In this document: positions 8,266 to 16,703 of the stretch, piece by piece
How positions within the stretch are numbered: position 1 is the first letter of the stretch
Layout: every line of letters starts with the position of its first letter
Assembly: GCF_000754095.2 (NCBI RefSeq)
Contig: NZ_JQSG02000006.1
Span: 933,501 to 997,500, forward strand
Source: Acidihalobacter prosperus
Lineage (GTDB): Bacteria > Pseudomonadota > Gammaproteobacteria > DSM-5130 > Acidihalobacteraceae
DNA: 64,000 bases
Direction of reading: 5' to 3'
The notes under the pieces: generated by a model
What the model was told of the DNA's origin: nothing
Seen by the model: only the letters and a program-made list of their open reading frames with translations
The model's database searches: none
Program-made: the position numbers and the translations under genes

Positions 8266-9945
8266 ATGAGTACACCGTCAACGGCAATACCCAAGGGACG
8301 AGCAGGTGGGCGCTCGTTCAACAAGCTCGTCAGCAATCCTGTTCTGGAGGATTATTCGCTGCGCTATGCGCCGAGTTCGTTCCGCAAATGGTCCGAATTC
8401 GCCGTGGCCTCCACGGCCCTGGGCGGCATCGCCTATCTCGCGGACCAAGCCATCGGCGGCTCGCTGGCCATCGAGTTCGGTTTCGCCAACGCGCTGTGGG
8501 GAATTCTCGCCGCCGCGCTGATCATTTTCCTGACCGGTATCCCGATCGCCTATTATTCGGCGAAATACAACGTCGACGTCGACCTGCTGACCCGCGGCGC
8601 GGGTTTCGGTTATCTGGGGTCGACCATCACCTCGATCATCTACGCCTCCTTCACCTTCATATTCTTCGCGCTCGAAGGCTCGATCATGGCGCAGGCCTTC
8701 GAACTGTATTTCCACATACCCCTGTGGATCGGCTATGCGCTTGCCTCGCTGATCATCATTCCTCTGGTGGTGTTCGGCATGACCTTGCTGTCCAAGCTGC
8801 AGGTGTGGACCCAGCCGATCTGGCTGACCCTGTTGTTCGCGCCGCTGATCGCGGTGCTGATCGGCGACCACCAAGCGCTGTCCGACTGGACTTCGTTCGC
8901 CGGAAAATCGCCTTCGGCGGGCTTCAATCCCTTGCTGTTCGGCGGCGCAGCCGGTATCGCTCTGTCGCTGATCGCGCAGATCGGCGAGCAGGCCGACTAC
9001 CTGCGCTTCATGCCGGCGAAGACCAAGAGCAATGCCTGGAAATGGTGGCTGGCGGTGATGCTGGCCGGCCCGGGTTGGGTCATCCTCGGTGCGAGCAAGC
9101 AGCTGATGGGTTCGCTGTTCGCCTCGGTGGCCGCTTCGCACGGTACGCCGCTCGATCAGGCCAACGAGCCGATCCAGATGTATGTCAGCGGTTTCCACTA
9201 TATTTTCCCCAGCGCCTTCGTCGCGCTGACCATCGCGACCTTCTTCGTGATCCTGTCGCAGATCAAGATCAACGTGACCAATGCCTATTCGGGCTCGCTG
9301 TCCTGGTCCAATTTCTTCTCGCGCACGCTGCACACCCATCCCGGTCGCGTGGTGTGGATATTCTTCAACGTCGGCATCTCGCTGACGTTGATGGAAGCCA
9401 ACATGTTCCACGTGCTGGGGCAGATCCTCGGTTTCTATTCGAACGTCGCGGTGGCCTGGATCGGCGCGGTGGTGGCGGATCTCGTGATCAACAAGCCGCT
9501 GCTCAAGCTGAGCCCGTCGTACCTCGAGTTCAAGCGTGCGCACCTTTACAACTTCAATCCGGTCGGCTTCGGCGCCATGGTGATCGCCTCGATCATCTCG
9601 ATCCTGGCCTTCTTCAACTTCTTCGGCCCGTATGCGCACGCCTTCTCGACCTTCATCGCCCTGGGCGTGGCCTTCGTGCTGTCGCCGATCATCGCGATCA
9701 TCACCAAGGGCAAGTACTACATCGCCCGCGATCCGCACTACCACGCCGGCACGCATCATGACGTCCTCAACTGCAGCTCCTGCGGCTTCGAGTACGAGAA
9801 GGACGACATGGCCTGCTGCCCGCACCATGAGGGACCGATCTGCTCGCTGTGCTGCTCGCTGGAGTCCTCCTGTCACGACATGTGCAAGACGGGCACTTCG
9901 ATCAATGGCGTCAAGGTCGTGACCATGCCCGAGCGCTGCGGCTAG
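8266..9945 (+). CDS. NCS1-type (purine/cytosine permease family) transporter with Cys-rich tail
   Basis: The 559-residue inner-membrane protein has about 12 hydrophobic helices, closely similar along its length to the sensor half of the kinase at 4407-7820 (shared stretches include DLLTRGAGFGY, QIGEQ, DYLRFMP and SQIKINVTNAY). A C-terminal Cys-rich module begins at residue 503 (CSSCGFEYEKDDMACC, CSLCCSLESSCHDMC), probably metal-binding on the cytoplasmic side. Followed by formamidase and amidase genes, so short-chain amides such as formamide, or urea, are the likely substrates; specificity is inferred from context only. The start ATG is preceded by a GAGGAAG ribosome-binding site. Confidence 0.88.
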   Translation: MSTPSTAIPKGRAGGRSFNKLVSNPVLEDYSLRYAPSSFRKWSEFAVASTALGGIAYLADQAIGGSLAIEFGFANALWGILAAALIIFLTGIPIAYYSAKYNVDVDLLTRGAGFGYLGSTITSIIYASFTFIFFALEGSIMAQAFELYFHIPLWIGYALASLIIIPLVVFGMTLLSKLQVWTQPIWLTLLFAPLIAVLIGDHQALSDWTSFAGKSPSAGFNPLLFGGAAGIALSLIAQIGEQADYLRFMPAKTKSNAWKWWLAVMLAGPGWVILGASKQLMGSLFASVAASHGTPLDQANEPIQMYVSGFHYIFPSAFVALTIATFFVILSQIKINVTNAYSGSLSWSNFFSRTLHTHPGRVVWIFFNVGISLTLMEANMFHVLGQILGFYSNVAVAWIGAVVADLVINKPLLKLSPSYLEFKRAHLYNFNPVGFGAMVIASIISILAFFNFFGPYAHAFSTFIALGVAFVLSPIIAIITKGKYYIARDPHYHAGTHHDVLNCSSCGFEYEKDDMACCPHHEGPICSLCCSLESSCHDMCKTGTSINGVKVVTMPERCG

Positions 9946-9965
9946 CGCCCGCTCTGCGACGAGAA

Positions 9966-9998
9966 CGCGCGCCGTCCCGCCCTGGGGCGGCACGCGCG
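9966..9998 (+). terminator. Possible attenuating stem-loop between permease and fmdA
   Basis: An imperfect GC-rich hairpin: inner stem CCGCC/GGCGG (9977-9981 with 9986-9990) and outer stem CGCGCG/CGCGCG (9966-9971 with 9993-9998), joined by an internal loop. No T-run follows, so partial read-through into fmdA is expected if it acts at all. Confidence 0.3.
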
Positions 9999-10050
9999 GC
10001 CGGAGCGCCGCATCTCCTCTGAAATCCGCTGCATCTAGGGAGTATCTGAG

Positions 10051-11274
10051 ATGGAAACCCTGATCAAGGTAGATATAAACAAATCCCCCGAGGAGCAGGC
10101 CGACGTCCTGCACAACCGCTGGCACCCGGACATCCCGATGGTGGCCATGGTCAAGCCCGGCGCCGAATTCCGCATCGAATGCATCGACTGGACCGGCGGC
10201 CAGATCGGCAACAACGACAGTGCCAACGACGTGCGCGACGTCGATCTCACCAAGGTTCACTACCTCAGCGGCCCGGTCGGGGTCGAGGGCGCCGAGCCCG
10301 GCGACCTGCTGGTGGTCGACATTCTCGACGTCGGCGTGCTGCCCGACTCGGCCTGGGGCTTCAACGGCCTGTTCGCCTTCGAGAACGGCGGCGGCTTCCT
10401 GACCGACCACTTCCCCGAGGCGAAGAAGTCCTGTTGGGACTTCCACGGCATCTACACCTCCTCGCGCCACATCCCGAACGTGCAGTTCGCCGGCGTGATG
10501 CATCCCGGCCTGATCGGCTGCCTGCCCTCGCACGAGCTGCTCGCCGAGTGGAATAAGCGCGAGGCCGAACTGGTCGCCACCGACCCCGAGCGCGTGCCGC
10601 CGCTGGCCGCACTGCCCTACGAGGACACCGCGCTGATGGGACGCCTGACCGGCGACGCGGCGGCCAAGGCGGCCAAGGAGGGCGCGCGCACCGTGCCGCC
10701 CCGCGAGCACGGCGGCAACTGCGACATCAAGGATCTGACCAAGGGCTCCAAGGTCTATTTCCCCGTCTACGTGGACGGGGCCGGGCTGTCCATGGGCGAC
10801 ATCCACTTCTCCCAGGGTGACGGCGAGATCTCCTTCTGCGGCGCCATCGAGATGGCCGGCTACCTCGATTTGCGCGTCAGCCTGATCAAGGGCGGCGTGG
10901 CCAAGTACGGCATCAAGAACCCGGTGTTCAAGCCGAGCCCGCTGTCGCCCAAGTACGAGGACTACCTGATCTTCGAGGGCATTTCCGTCGACGAGAAGGG
11001 CAAGCAGTACTACCTCGACGCGCACGTGTCCTACAAGCAGGCCTGCCTCAACGCCATCGAATACATGAAGAAGTTCGGCTACTCCGGCGAGCAGGCTTAC
11101 GCGATCCTGGGCACCGCGCCGGTGCAGGGCCACATCAGCGGCATCGTCGACATTCCCAACGCCTGCGCCACGCTGTGGCTGCCGACCGGGATCTTCGACT
11201 TCGACATCAACCCCGACGCCGAAGGACCGAAGCTGCTGGTCGATCCGGGCGTCAGCCTGGCCTCCACCAGCTGA
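10051..11274 (+). CDS. fmdA: Formamidase (FmdA/AmdA acetamidase-formamidase family)
   Basis: The 407-residue protein matches the Methylophilus-type formamidase: METLIKVDINKSP at the start, NRWHPDIPM, DWTGGQIGNNDSANDVRDVDL, the HPGLIGCLPS block, REHGGNCDIKDL and MGDIHFSQGDGEI. These carry the conserved Asp, His and Glu residues of the family. It hydrolyses formamide (and other short amides less well) to formate and ammonia in the cytoplasm. It lies between the permease and the FmdB-like gene, on the same strand. A purine-rich AGGGAGT precedes the ATG. Confidence 0.95.
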   Translation: METLIKVDINKSPEEQADVLHNRWHPDIPMVAMVKPGAEFRIECIDWTGGQIGNNDSANDVRDVDLTKVHYLSGPVGVEGAEPGDLLVVDILDVGVLPDSAWGFNGLFAFENGGGFLTDHFPEAKKSCWDFHGIYTSSRHIPNVQFAGVMHPGLIGCLPSHELLAEWNKREAELVATDPERVPPLAALPYEDTALMGRLTGDAAAKAAKEGARTVPPREHGGNCDIKDLTKGSKVYFPVYVDGAGLSMGDIHFSQGDGEISFCGAIEMAGYLDLRVSLIKGGVAKYGIKNPVFKPSPLSPKYEDYLIFEGISVDEKGKQYYLDAHVSYKQACLNAIEYMKKFGYSGEQAYAILGTAPVQGHISGIVDIPNACATLWLPTGIFDFDINPDAEGPKLLVDPGVSLASTS

Positions 11275-11288
11275 GGGAGGTCGCGACG

Positions 11289-11609
11289 ATGCCTCTGTAC
11301 GACTACGCGTGCCCCGGCTGCGGGGATTTCTCGGCGTTCGCGCCCATCGCGCACGCGTCGGCGCCCGCGGCCTGTCCGGCGTGCGGCGAGGATGCCCCGC
11401 GGGTGATTACCGCGCCCGCGCTGGCGCTGATGCCGTCCGCGCTGCGTCAGGCCCATGCGCGCAGCGAGAAGAGCGCGCACGAGCCGCGGCGGGCATCGAA
11501 GCGCAGCTGCGGCTGCCACGGCTCGCATACCTGCGGTACCGGCGCGGCCAAGCCCGCGCTCAAGACCGCAGCTGCCTCCGCCGCCCGCCCGTGGATGCTC
11601 GGGCACTAG
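11289..11609 (+). CDS. fmdB: FmdB-family zinc-ribbon protein
   Basis: The 106-residue product starts at the ATG at 11289, preceded by GAGGGAGG at 11272-11279; upstream in-frame codons belong to the overlapped fmdA end. The N-terminus MPLYDYACPGCGDF and CPACGEDAP form two CxxC knuckles of a zinc ribbon. The C-terminal half has a second Cys/His-rich patch (CGCHGSHTCGTG), then low-complexity Ala-rich sequence. FmdB proteins accompany formamidase genes and are thought to regulate or assist them; the mechanism is not established. Confidence 0.9.
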   Translation: MPLYDYACPGCGDFSAFAPIAHASAPAACPACGEDAPRVITAPALALMPSALRQAHARSEKSAHEPRRASKRSCGCHGSHTCGTGAAKPALKTAAASAARPWMLGH

Positions 11610-11700
11610 CGGCGGCATTGCTGACCCGGCGGCCGCTTCCCGCGGTCGCCGGCCAGTCCCCCGAACGGGGATTCAACACTGATCCGGAGAGTTTTCACCC

Positions 11701-12744
11701 ATGAGACATGGAGACATTTCGTCCAGCGCGGATACCGTCGGCGTCGCCGTCGTGAACTACAAGATGCCGCGCCTGCACACCAAGGCCGAGGTGCTGGAGA
11801 ACGCCCGCAAGATCGCCGACATGGTGGTGGGCATGAAGCAGGGCCTGCCCGGCATGGACCTCGTCATCTTCCCCGAGTACAGCACCCACGGGATCATGTA
11901 CGACGCCAAGGAGATGTACGAGACCGCCTCCGAAGTGCCGGGCGCCGAGACGGAGATCTTCTCCGCGGCCTGCCGCAAGGCCAAGACCTGGGGCGTGTTC
12001 TCGCTGACCGGCGAGCGCCACGAGGAGCATCCCAACAAGGCGCCGTACAACACCCTGATCCTGATCAACGATCAGGGCGAGATCGTGCAGAAGTATCGCA
12101 AGATCATGCCCTGGTGCCCCATCGAGGGCTGGTATCCGGGCGGCAAGACCTATGTCACCGAAGGGCCGAAGGGTCTGATGGTGAGCCTGATCATCTGTGA
12201 CGACGGCAACTACCCCGAAATCTGGCGCGACTGCGCGATGAAGGGCGCCGAGCTGATCGTGCGCTGTCAGGGCTACATGTATCCGTCCAAGGACCAGCAG
12301 GTGGTGGTCGCCAAGGCGATGGCCTGGATGAACAACAGCTACGTCGCCGTGGCCAATGCCACCGGCTTCGACGGCGTGTACTCCTACTTCGGCCACTCGG
12401 CCATCGTCGGCTTCGACGGCCGCACCCTCGGCGAATGCGGCGAGGAGGAATATGGCATCCAGTACGCCGAGCTGTCCGTCTCGCAGATCCGCGATGCGCG
12501 CAAGCACGGCCAGTCCGAGAACCACCTGTACAAGCTGCTGCACCGCGGCTACACCGGCATGATCAACTCCGGCGACGACGTCAACGGCGCCCTGGAATGC
12601 CCCTACGAGTTCTACAAGACCTGGATCACCGATCCGGCCCAGGCTCGCGAGAACGTGGAGAAGATCACCCGCGCGACCCCCGGCACCGCCGAGTGCCCGA
12701 TTCCGGGCATTCCCAACGAGGCCACCCCGGGCGGTCACAAGTAG
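11701..12744 (+). CDS. amiE: Aliphatic amidase
   Basis: The 347-residue protein is nearly co-linear with Pseudomonas AmiE (nitrilase superfamily), beginning MRHGDISSS. The catalytic triad is intact: Glu59 (VIFPE), the Lys in YRKIMPW (about 134) and Cys166 (LIICDDG). It hydrolyses short aliphatic amides such as acetamide and propionamide to the acid and ammonia. It is the second, unrelated amide hydrolase of this island, 91 bp after the FmdB-like gene. A GGAGAG ribosome-binding site lies just upstream. The specialised formamidase AmiF is related, but the N-terminus favours AmiE. Confidence 0.95.
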   Translation: MRHGDISSSADTVGVAVVNYKMPRLHTKAEVLENARKIADMVVGMKQGLPGMDLVIFPEYSTHGIMYDAKEMYETASEVPGAETEIFSAACRKAKTWGVFSLTGERHEEHPNKAPYNTLILINDQGEIVQKYRKIMPWCPIEGWYPGGKTYVTEGPKGLMVSLIICDDGNYPEIWRDCAMKGAELIVRCQGYMYPSKDQQVVVAKAMAWMNNSYVAVANATGFDGVYSYFGHSAIVGFDGRTLGECGEEEYGIQYAELSVSQIRDARKHGQSENHLYKLLHRGYTGMINSGDDVNGALECPYEFYKTWITDPAQARENVEKITRATPGTAECPIPGIPNEATPGGHK

Positions 12745-12833
12745 GCGTGCCATGAGCGGCCTGCGGGCCGTTCCGCTTGGGCTCCGGCGGCGGGGTGCGC
12801 GAACGCGCCCCGCCGCACGGGCAGGGAGTGCGC

Positions 12834-14657
12834 ATGTTGGCCCGTAGACATGACGAGGTGCCCGCCGTGGCGGCGGGAGAAAACGGGGACGCCGTCGCCC
12901 TCGCCGACGTGCGTCGCCGACTGACGCTTTATCTCACCGCATTGTGGGGGCAGGGTTTCGAGGTCGAGGCCTTGCCCGACGACCAGGACGCGACGCGGCC
13001 GATCCTGCGCGAGCGGACCATCCTGCTGCCGGCGCGCATGCGTCCGGCCGGCGGGTTGCCGGCCATCACCCACTATCGCGCTGCGGCGGTGCATGCCGCC
13101 GCCCATGCGCTCTATTCGACCCCATTCGATCCCGAAGCGCTCAAGCCGCGCCAACGTCTGCTGGTCGAGCTGATCGAGGATGCGCGGGTGGAGTGGCTGG
13201 CTGCGGCGCGCTTCCCGCGCCTGCGTGCCTATTGGCTGGCGCTGCATCCGCCGTTCACCGACGACGGCATGCCCTTCGCGCGTCTGATCGGTCAGCTGGC
13301 GCGGGCGCTGGCGGCGCCGCACGCGGCCTACCGCGACGATTACTGGGTGGACAAGGGGGTGTCCCTGTTCCTGGAACGTCTGCCCCGCCTGCACGAACCG
13401 GCGGTCTCGCGCGAGATCGGGCTTCGGCTCGCGCACGATCTCGGCCAGATGCGCCTGTCCATGGACGAGAGCGGTGCACCGCCGCCGCTGGCGAGCTACC
13501 GCGACGACAACCGCCATCTCTGGCGCGAGGTGCGCGAGATGCTGTCCGGCGAGACCGAGGAGGCGGCGCCGCAGGAGCCGCAGGCGACGCACCCCGAGGC
13601 GTTTCTGGAAGAGTCCGAACAGGGCAGGCGCTTCGCCTTTGCCGAGAACGGTGAGACGGGCGGCGACGCGGGCGCTGGCTACCGCGTCGAGGTCGATCCG
13701 GAGCGAGCCCGGCTGTCCTTCAAGGTCAGTGCGGAGGCGGAAGCCGAATCCGCGGCCGTGCGCTATCCCGAGTGGTTCGAACATCTGGGCCTTGCGCGCC
13801 CGGACTGGTGCACCCTGCGCGAGCGTGCGGCCGCGGTGGGGGACGCCGAGGCGGCCGAACGGCTGCTCGCGGCGCGCGCACCGCTGCTGCGCCGCCTGCG
13901 CGGCGTGGTCGGTGCGCTGCGCGCGCGCCGGGTGGTACGCCTGCGCGCGCAGGAAAGCGGCGACGATCTCGATCTCGATGCCGCCATCCGCATTCTTGCC
14001 GATATCCGCAACGGCGAGGTGCCGGACGCCTTCGTGTACGAACGCCGGCAGACGCTGCACGATCCGGCCTTCACCGCGACCCTGTTGCTGGATCTGTCGG
14101 AATCGGTCAATGCCGCGGACCCGGCGAGCGGCCGCAGCGTGCTCGAACTCGCGCGCGAGGCAGCGCTGCTGCTGGGTCAGGTGATGAGCGGTCTGGGCCA
14201 CGCGCTGGCGATCGCCGGCTTCCGCTCCAACGGGCGTCACGAGATCGACTACGTGCGGGTCAAGGGTTTCGCCGAGGGCTTCGGCGAGCGCGTGCGCGGC
14301 CGGCTGTGCGCGCTCGAAGGCGGCGGCTCGACACGCATGGGTGCGGCGATCCGCCATGCCGCCGACGAGCTGGCGCGGGAGGCGGCGCACCGCCGGGTGC
14401 TAATGGTGGTGACCGACGGCGAACCCTCGGACATCGATGTGTTCGACGAGGCGCATTTGGTGCATGACGCGCGCCGGGCCGTACTGGAGGCGCGTGCGCG
14501 AGGGGTGCAGACCTTCTGCGTGAGCCTCGATCCGCGCGCCGACGCCTATGTCGAACGCATCTTCGGAGCTGCCCATTTTCTGGTGCTGGACCGGATGGAG
14601 GCCTTGCCGGAGCGCCTGACGCAACTGTTTCTGAGGTTCGCGCGTGCGGCACGCTGA
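12834..14657 (+). CDS. VWA-domain protein of the NorD/CbbO family
   Basis: The 607-residue protein has an N-terminal region typical of NorD (VHAAAHALYSTPFDPEALKP, ARVEWLAAARFP) and a C-terminal von Willebrand A domain. Its metal-ion-dependent adhesion site is complete: DLSES, the Thr of GGGSTRMG, and TDGEPSDID. The start at 12834 was chosen because AGGGAG lies 5 bases upstream; the longer ORF from 12777 has an unconserved leader. Relatives work with a MoxR-type AAA+ ATPase (NorQ/CbbQ) to activate metalloenzymes. In Pseudomonas the amidase operon includes AmiB, an ATPase of that kind, but no ATPase partner is encoded here. The client is unknown. Confidence 0.85.
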   Translation: MLARRHDEVPAVAAGENGDAVALADVRRRLTLYLTALWGQGFEVEALPDDQDATRPILRERTILLPARMRPAGGLPAITHYRAAAVHAAAHALYSTPFDPEALKPRQRLLVELIEDARVEWLAAARFPRLRAYWLALHPPFTDDGMPFARLIGQLARALAAPHAAYRDDYWVDKGVSLFLERLPRLHEPAVSREIGLRLAHDLGQMRLSMDESGAPPPLASYRDDNRHLWREVREMLSGETEEAAPQEPQATHPEAFLEESEQGRRFAFAENGETGGDAGAGYRVEVDPERARLSFKVSAEAEAESAAVRYPEWFEHLGLARPDWCTLRERAAAVGDAEAAERLLAARAPLLRRLRGVVGALRARRVVRLRAQESGDDLDLDAAIRILADIRNGEVPDAFVYERRQTLHDPAFTATLLLDLSESVNAADPASGRSVLELAREAALLLGQVMSGLGHALAIAGFRSNGRHEIDYVRVKGFAEGFGERVRGRLCALEGGGSTRMGAAIRHAADELAREAAHRRVLMVVTDGEPSDIDVFDEAHLVHDARRAVLEARARGVQTFCVSLDPRADAYVERIFGAAHFLVLDRMEALPERLTQLFLRFARAAR

Positions 14658-14760
14658 GCTGCCGCAGCCATGCGGGGGTGTGCGATGATGCGCCGCGAGC
14701 GCCTGATCGCACATCCGTCCGGGCAGCGCCGACCTCGCCGATTCCATCGTCGAGCGTAGA

Positions 14761-14901
14761 GACACGCCGATTAAATGAGCGAGCGGGATGAGATGCAAGG
14801 CGCACGCGGCCCAGCGATCGAGACATATCGAATGGATAGGCGAGGGAGCGAGCAGCGCGCAACGCAGCAGATCGCGCGCGCAGCCATTTAATCGGCGTGT
14901 C
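14761..14901. repeat. MITE-like element, 141 bp, 17-bp terminal inverted repeats
   Basis: GACACGCCGATTAAATG at 14761-14777 is repeated exactly in inverted orientation at 14885-14901. The interior is GC-rich with motifs of the type GCAAGGCGC and GCGCAACGC and has no coding potential. No target-site duplication is obvious. The element ends only 16 bp before the GntR start and so may carry part of that gene's promoter. Confidence 0.65.
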
Positions 14902-14917
14902 CTTGGGGAGCAGAAGG

Positions 14918-15613
14918 ATGTCAGGCTATCAGGAGGCTGCAGACTACATCGCCGCACAGATCGGCGACGGGCAGCTCAAACCCGGCGAGCAACTCATTTC
15001 GGAGCGCCAGCTGAGCGAAACGGTGAAGGTTTCGCGCCAGACCCTGCGCGCGGCGCTGCTCAAGCTGGAGGCCGACGGCCTGATCTACGGGGTCAGCCGG
15101 CGCGGCTGGTTCGTCAGCCCGCCGCGCTTCGTCTACGACCTCGAACGCCGCGCCAACTACAAGGCGATGGCCGAGGCCCAGGGCCGGCGGCCCGAAATCC
15201 GTCTGCTCGAAAGCGGCCGCGTACGCCTGCGCGAAGTGCCCACAGCGGCACGCGATAGGCTGGGGTCATCGGTCTGCCGATTGCGCCGCGTGCGTTTCCT
15301 GGACGGGCGTGCGGTGATGTCAGAAACCATCTACCTCGCCGCCGAAGTGCTGCCCGGCGTGCTGGGCCGCAACCTCGCCGATTCGGTCACCGCGCTGCTC
15401 AAGGACGGCTACGGCATCGACATCGACCGCGAGGAAACCCAGGTCCGTTCGACCCTGCTCGACGCGACCCAGGCGGCCGCCCTCGGCGTCGCTCCGGCGA
15501 CCCACTGCCTGTCCATCGAACGCGCCCGCTACTCCGGCGAAGCCTTGATCGAGTTCGACGTGGAGTGCTGGCTGCCGGGCGCCATCGAAATCCGCCTCAC
15601 CTCCACAGCCTGA
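14918..15613 (+). CDS. GntR-family (HutC/UTRA type) transcriptional regulator
   Basis: The 231-residue protein has an N-terminal winged helix (ADYIAAQIGDGQLKPGEQL, SERQLSETVKVSRQTLRAAL, LEADGLIY) and a C-terminal UTRA ligand-binding domain (about 75-230, ending in IEFDVECWLPGAIEI). The start at 14918 is supported by GGGGAG 7 bases upstream; a GTG at 14897 lies inside the repeat element. It heads the amine/amino-alcohol island. A palindrome of the HutC-subfamily operator type sits at 15785-15800 before the next gene. The inducer is probably an amine or its phosphorylated or aldehyde product (inference). Confidence 0.92.
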   Translation: MSGYQEAADYIAAQIGDGQLKPGEQLISERQLSETVKVSRQTLRAALLKLEADGLIYGVSRRGWFVSPPRFVYDLERRANYKAMAEAQGRRPEIRLLESGRVRLREVPTAARDRLGSSVCRLRRVRFLDGRAVMSETIYLAAEVLPGVLGRNLADSVTALLKDGYGIDIDREETQVRSTLLDATQAAALGVAPATHCLSIERARYSGEALIEFDVECWLPGAIEIRLTSTA

Positions 15614-15632
15614 TCCCACTGCCAGCGGTGCA

Positions 15633-15666
15633 TTTGTGTGCGCATTTGCGATGTCGCGCACACAAA
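15633..15666. promoter_or_regulatory. Inverted repeat downstream of the GntR gene
   Basis: TTTGTGTGCGC (15633-15643) is the exact complement of GCGCACACAAA (15656-15666), with a 12-base loop; similarity extends outward with GTGCA on the left and TGTGC on the right. It may be a terminator for the regulator or an operator. No T-run follows. Confidence 0.4.
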
Positions 15667-15784
15667 ATGTGCGCTCGGCTGTCTGCTATCCGTGTTTGGT
15701 CCATGGATATTATTTCAATTAACTAGATGATATCTAATTAAAAAAATCTTCAATACCGAGGGTGGCACGTTTTTTCCTAGATGG

Positions 15785-15800
15785 TCTGGTATAGACCAGA
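15785..15800. promoter_or_regulatory. Candidate GntR/HutC operator TCTGGT-ATAG-ACCAGA
   Basis: A 16-bp palindrome lies about 100 bp before the SDR start and downstream of an AT-rich promoter-like stretch (15705-15760). It contains TGGTATAGACCA, which matches the well-known form of sites bound by HutC-type GntR proteins (for example NagR/DasR-like sites). The regulator gene immediately upstream makes it a natural autoregulated or cluster-controlling site. Confidence 0.6.
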
Positions 15801-15897
15801 AAGCCGGCCCGAAGAGCGGCGTTCTGGAAGGGGCGGCGGGTCGCGTGGCAATGCGTGACGGCCGGCTTGTGAATCCACGATCCTCTGGGAGAACGGC

Positions 15898-16665
15898 ATG
15901 CGCAGTCGCACGGTACTGGTGACGGGGGGCAGCCTCGGCATCGGCAAGGGCATCGCGAGCGTGTTCGCGAAAAACGGGTACAACGTGGCGATCAGCGCCC
16001 GCGACGCCGAGCAGGGCGCCAAGGCGGAGGGCGAGTTGCGCGCCCTGGGCGGCGGCAAGGTGCTGTTCGTGCCCGGCGACGTGACCCTGAAATCGTCCAT
16101 GCAGGAGGTCGTCGCCGCCACGGTGGAGCATTTCGGCGGTCTCGACGTGCTCTGCGCCAACGCCGGCATGTTCCCATCGGCCAAGCTCGACGCGATGAGC
16201 GAGGACGACTGGGACGCGATCTTCGACGTCAACGTCAAGGGCATGCTGTTCAGCATCCAGGCCGCACTCGAACCGCTGCGCCGTAGCCCGGCCGGCCGCA
16301 TCGTCATCACCTCGTCGATCACCGGACCGATCACGGGCTATCCCGGCTGGTCGCACTACGGTGGGACCAAAGCGGCGCAGCTCGGTTTCATGCGCACCGC
16401 CGCCATCGAGCTGGCACGCGACGGCATCACGGTCAACGCGGTGCTCCCGGGCAACATCTACACCGAGGGACTGGCAGGCATGGGCGAGGAATACCTCGAA
16501 AGCATGCGTGCCTCGATTCCCATGAAGCGTCTCGGCGACGTCGAGGACATCGGTCACGCGGCGCTGTTCTTCGCACAGGAGAACGCCGGCTACGTCACCG
16601 GGCAGTCGCTGGTGGTCGACGGCGGTCAGATCCTGCCGGAAACCCTGGGGGCGGTCGATGCGTAA
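15898..16665 (+). CDS. Short-chain dehydrogenase/reductase (FabG-like)
   Basis: The 255-residue protein has the Rossmann motif TGGSLGIG at residues 10-17, CANAG near 87, catalytic Ser in ITSSIT and the YxxxK pair (HYGGTKAA). The C-terminal YVTGQSLVVDGG is typical of 3-oxoacyl-ACP-reductase-like SDRs. It uses NAD(P)(H) to interconvert a hydroxyl and a carbonyl. As the first structural gene after the operator it probably oxidises an alcohol group of an amino-alcohol or a downstream intermediate; the substrate is not recognisable. Confidence 0.9.
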   Translation: MRSRTVLVTGGSLGIGKGIASVFAKNGYNVAISARDAEQGAKAEGELRALGGGKVLFVPGDVTLKSSMQEVVAATVEHFGGLDVLCANAGMFPSAKLDAMSEDDWDAIFDVNVKGMLFSIQAALEPLRRSPAGRIVITSSITGPITGYPGWSHYGGTKAAQLGFMRTAAIELARDGITVNAVLPGNIYTEGLAGMGEEYLESMRASIPMKRLGDVEDIGHAALFFAQENAGYVTGQSLVVDGGQILPETLGAVDA

Positions 16666-16703
16666 GTTCGCGACCGGTCATCGCGGGATGAAGGGGCCGG
16701 CCC

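Noticed and set aside
8278-11133. 951-codon minus-strand frame opposite permease and fmdA
   Set aside because: Antisense shadow caused by high GC codon bias; the plus-strand genes have full motif support.
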